A stretch of 64,000 bases of DNA from contig CAMAUZ010000017.1 in assembly GCA_945861535.1 (NCBI GenBank), positions 40,324 through 104,323 of the forward strand, in the 5' to 3' direction. The stretch is from Akkermansia muciniphila (GTDB lineage Bacteria > Verrucomicrobiota > Verrucomicrobiia > Limisphaerales > BJHT01). The stretch's first letter is position 1. Each line of letters starts with the position of its first letter. Below are positions 63,424 through 64,000 of the stretch, in pieces. The translations under genes were made by a program, and so were the position numbers. Under the pieces are notes generated by a model. It made no database searches and had not been told where the DNA came from. It worked only from the letters and a program-made list of their open reading frames with translations.

Positions 63424-63663
63424 ATGAAGACCACCATTGACCTGCCCGACGACATCTTCGTCAAAGCGAAGCTCCTTGCCGCGGAACGGCGCACCACGCT
63501 GAGGGACATCATGATTCAGGCCCTCCAGACGTTCACCCGCATTCCCGCTGCGGCGGATGAAAAGAAGCGCAAGACCAACATGAAACGCCTCCTCAAAGCC
63601 ATGCAGGCTGCCAACACCGAGCCGATGGTTCCCCTGAAGCGTAAGGAGATCTATGACCGCTGA
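63424..63663 (+). CDS. VapB-type antitoxin
   Basis: 79 residues beginning MKTTIDLPDDIFVKAKLLAA, the ribbon-helix-helix-like N-terminus of many PIN-toxin antitoxins. The C-terminal half is Lys-rich and should wrap the toxin. The stop overlaps the following PIN gene by 11 bp, a typical coupled arrangement. Confidence 0.82.
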   Translation: MKTTIDLPDDIFVKAKLLAAERRTTLRDIMIQALQTFTRIPAAADEKKRKTNMKRLLKAMQAANTEPMVPLKRKEIYDR

Positions 63664-63859
63664 TGTCTTCCTGGACGCCAACATCCTCCTCTACGCCAGT
63701 TCCAAAGCCCCCGCGGACGCCGAAAAGAGCCAGCAGGCGCGGCTCTTGATGCTGGCTGCGCCCTTCGCCCTCTCCTCCCAGGTGCTCCAAGAATACATCG
63801 CCAACGCGTTGCGAAAGAAAGCCCTCGGCATCTCCGAAGCCAATATCGACGCCCAGTAG
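63653..63859 (+). pseudogene. Truncated PIN-domain toxin (VapC-like)
   Basis: Starts MTADVFLDANILLYASSKAP with the first catalytic Asp of the PIN fold, then stops after 68 residues. PIN toxins are usually 125-145 residues, so the later acidic residues are missing. No frame-shifted continuation with similarity was recognised in the following bases. The toxin is therefore probably inactive. Confidence 0.75.
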
Positions 63860-64000
63860 CATCCGGATGTTGTGATAGGTGCCTGTCGTAACGCATTGGT
63901 CCGCAGCGGAGTGCGTTGACATCAGGGTGTGAGCGATTTGAACTTTTCGCCAGTTTTTCTGCGTCTTTGCTTTCAGTTTTTGCTTGCCAGAATGCTGTCA
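63860..64000. other. Window end, nothing recognised
   Basis: No gene or repeat of a known family is seen in the last 141 bases. Confidence 0.5.

Overview
The window is GC-rich DNA (many third codon positions are G or C) that looks like a chromosome of a Verrucomicrobiota bacterium, perhaps of the Limisphaerales/Pedosphaera type. This is inferred from gene content: a DUF1501 Tat protein, CHASE2-cyclase next to a FecR-domain protein, an H-x9-DG prepilin, PQQ-propeller proteins, a multi-domain secreted sugar-dehydrogenase-like protein, and a very heavy load of palindromic repeats between genes. No ribosomal RNA, phage or CRISPR locus was seen. One tRNA gene (tRNA-Cys, GCA) is present.

Layout. 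1-8 kb: a 5'-truncated U32 peptidase/RlhA-like gene carrying two palindromic repeats inside its reading frame, ribokinase, a CHASE2 class III nucleotide cyclase and a FecR-domain membrane protein. 8-18 kb: a giant secreted protein with a sugar-dehydrogenase-like propeller followed by 12 NBR1-type Ig repeats, a coiled-coil/zinc-ribbon protein, an HtrA protease and RNase HI. 18-29 kb: a SWIM-SNF2 helicase and a minus-strand cluster of a TIM-barrel/LamG/PQQ/cytochrome c fusion, a prepilin and a PQQ-like propeller protein. 29-30.4 kb: an arsenic operon (arsR, DUF6428, arsC). 30.5-44 kb: tRNA-Cys, a sarcosine-oxidase-like enzyme, a PLP aminotransferase, pyruvate carboxylase, a Panacea-domain remnant, a secreted propeller protein, a DUF1501 protein, an ORF-less group IIC intron and trpA. 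44-51 kb: a membrane protein with its winged-helix regulator, ispH, a ferritin-like protein, RNase III, a zinc-motif protein, MutY and a CvpA-like protein. 51-57 kb: a MazF-type toxin with antitoxin and an RND efflux permease with its adaptor. 57-64 kb: an unassigned protein, a 21-bp minisatellite, a short integron gene-cassette array (attC sites, no integrase seen), a DUF885 peptidase-like protein, a TPR protein and a truncated VapBC pair.

The genes are mostly in short transcription units. Likely functional sets are: arsenate resistance (ArsR sensing, ArsC reduction); cyclase plus FecR signalling; central metabolism (pyruvate carboxylase, ribokinase, TrpA, IspH); RNA metabolism (RNase III, RNase HI, U32 rRNA modification); and secreted oxidation of sugars or other organics (three PQQ/GSDH-like propellers).

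The most notable observations are (i) a gene-cassette array with two near-identical 93-bp attC sites and a third diverged one; (ii) a 685-bp group IIC intron without a maturase gene, inserted in a palindromic repeat whose arms predict the exact splice junction; (iii) many palindromic repeat families, several of which sit inside reading frames or at N-terminal leaders; and (iv) two unusual domain fusions in secreted proteins.
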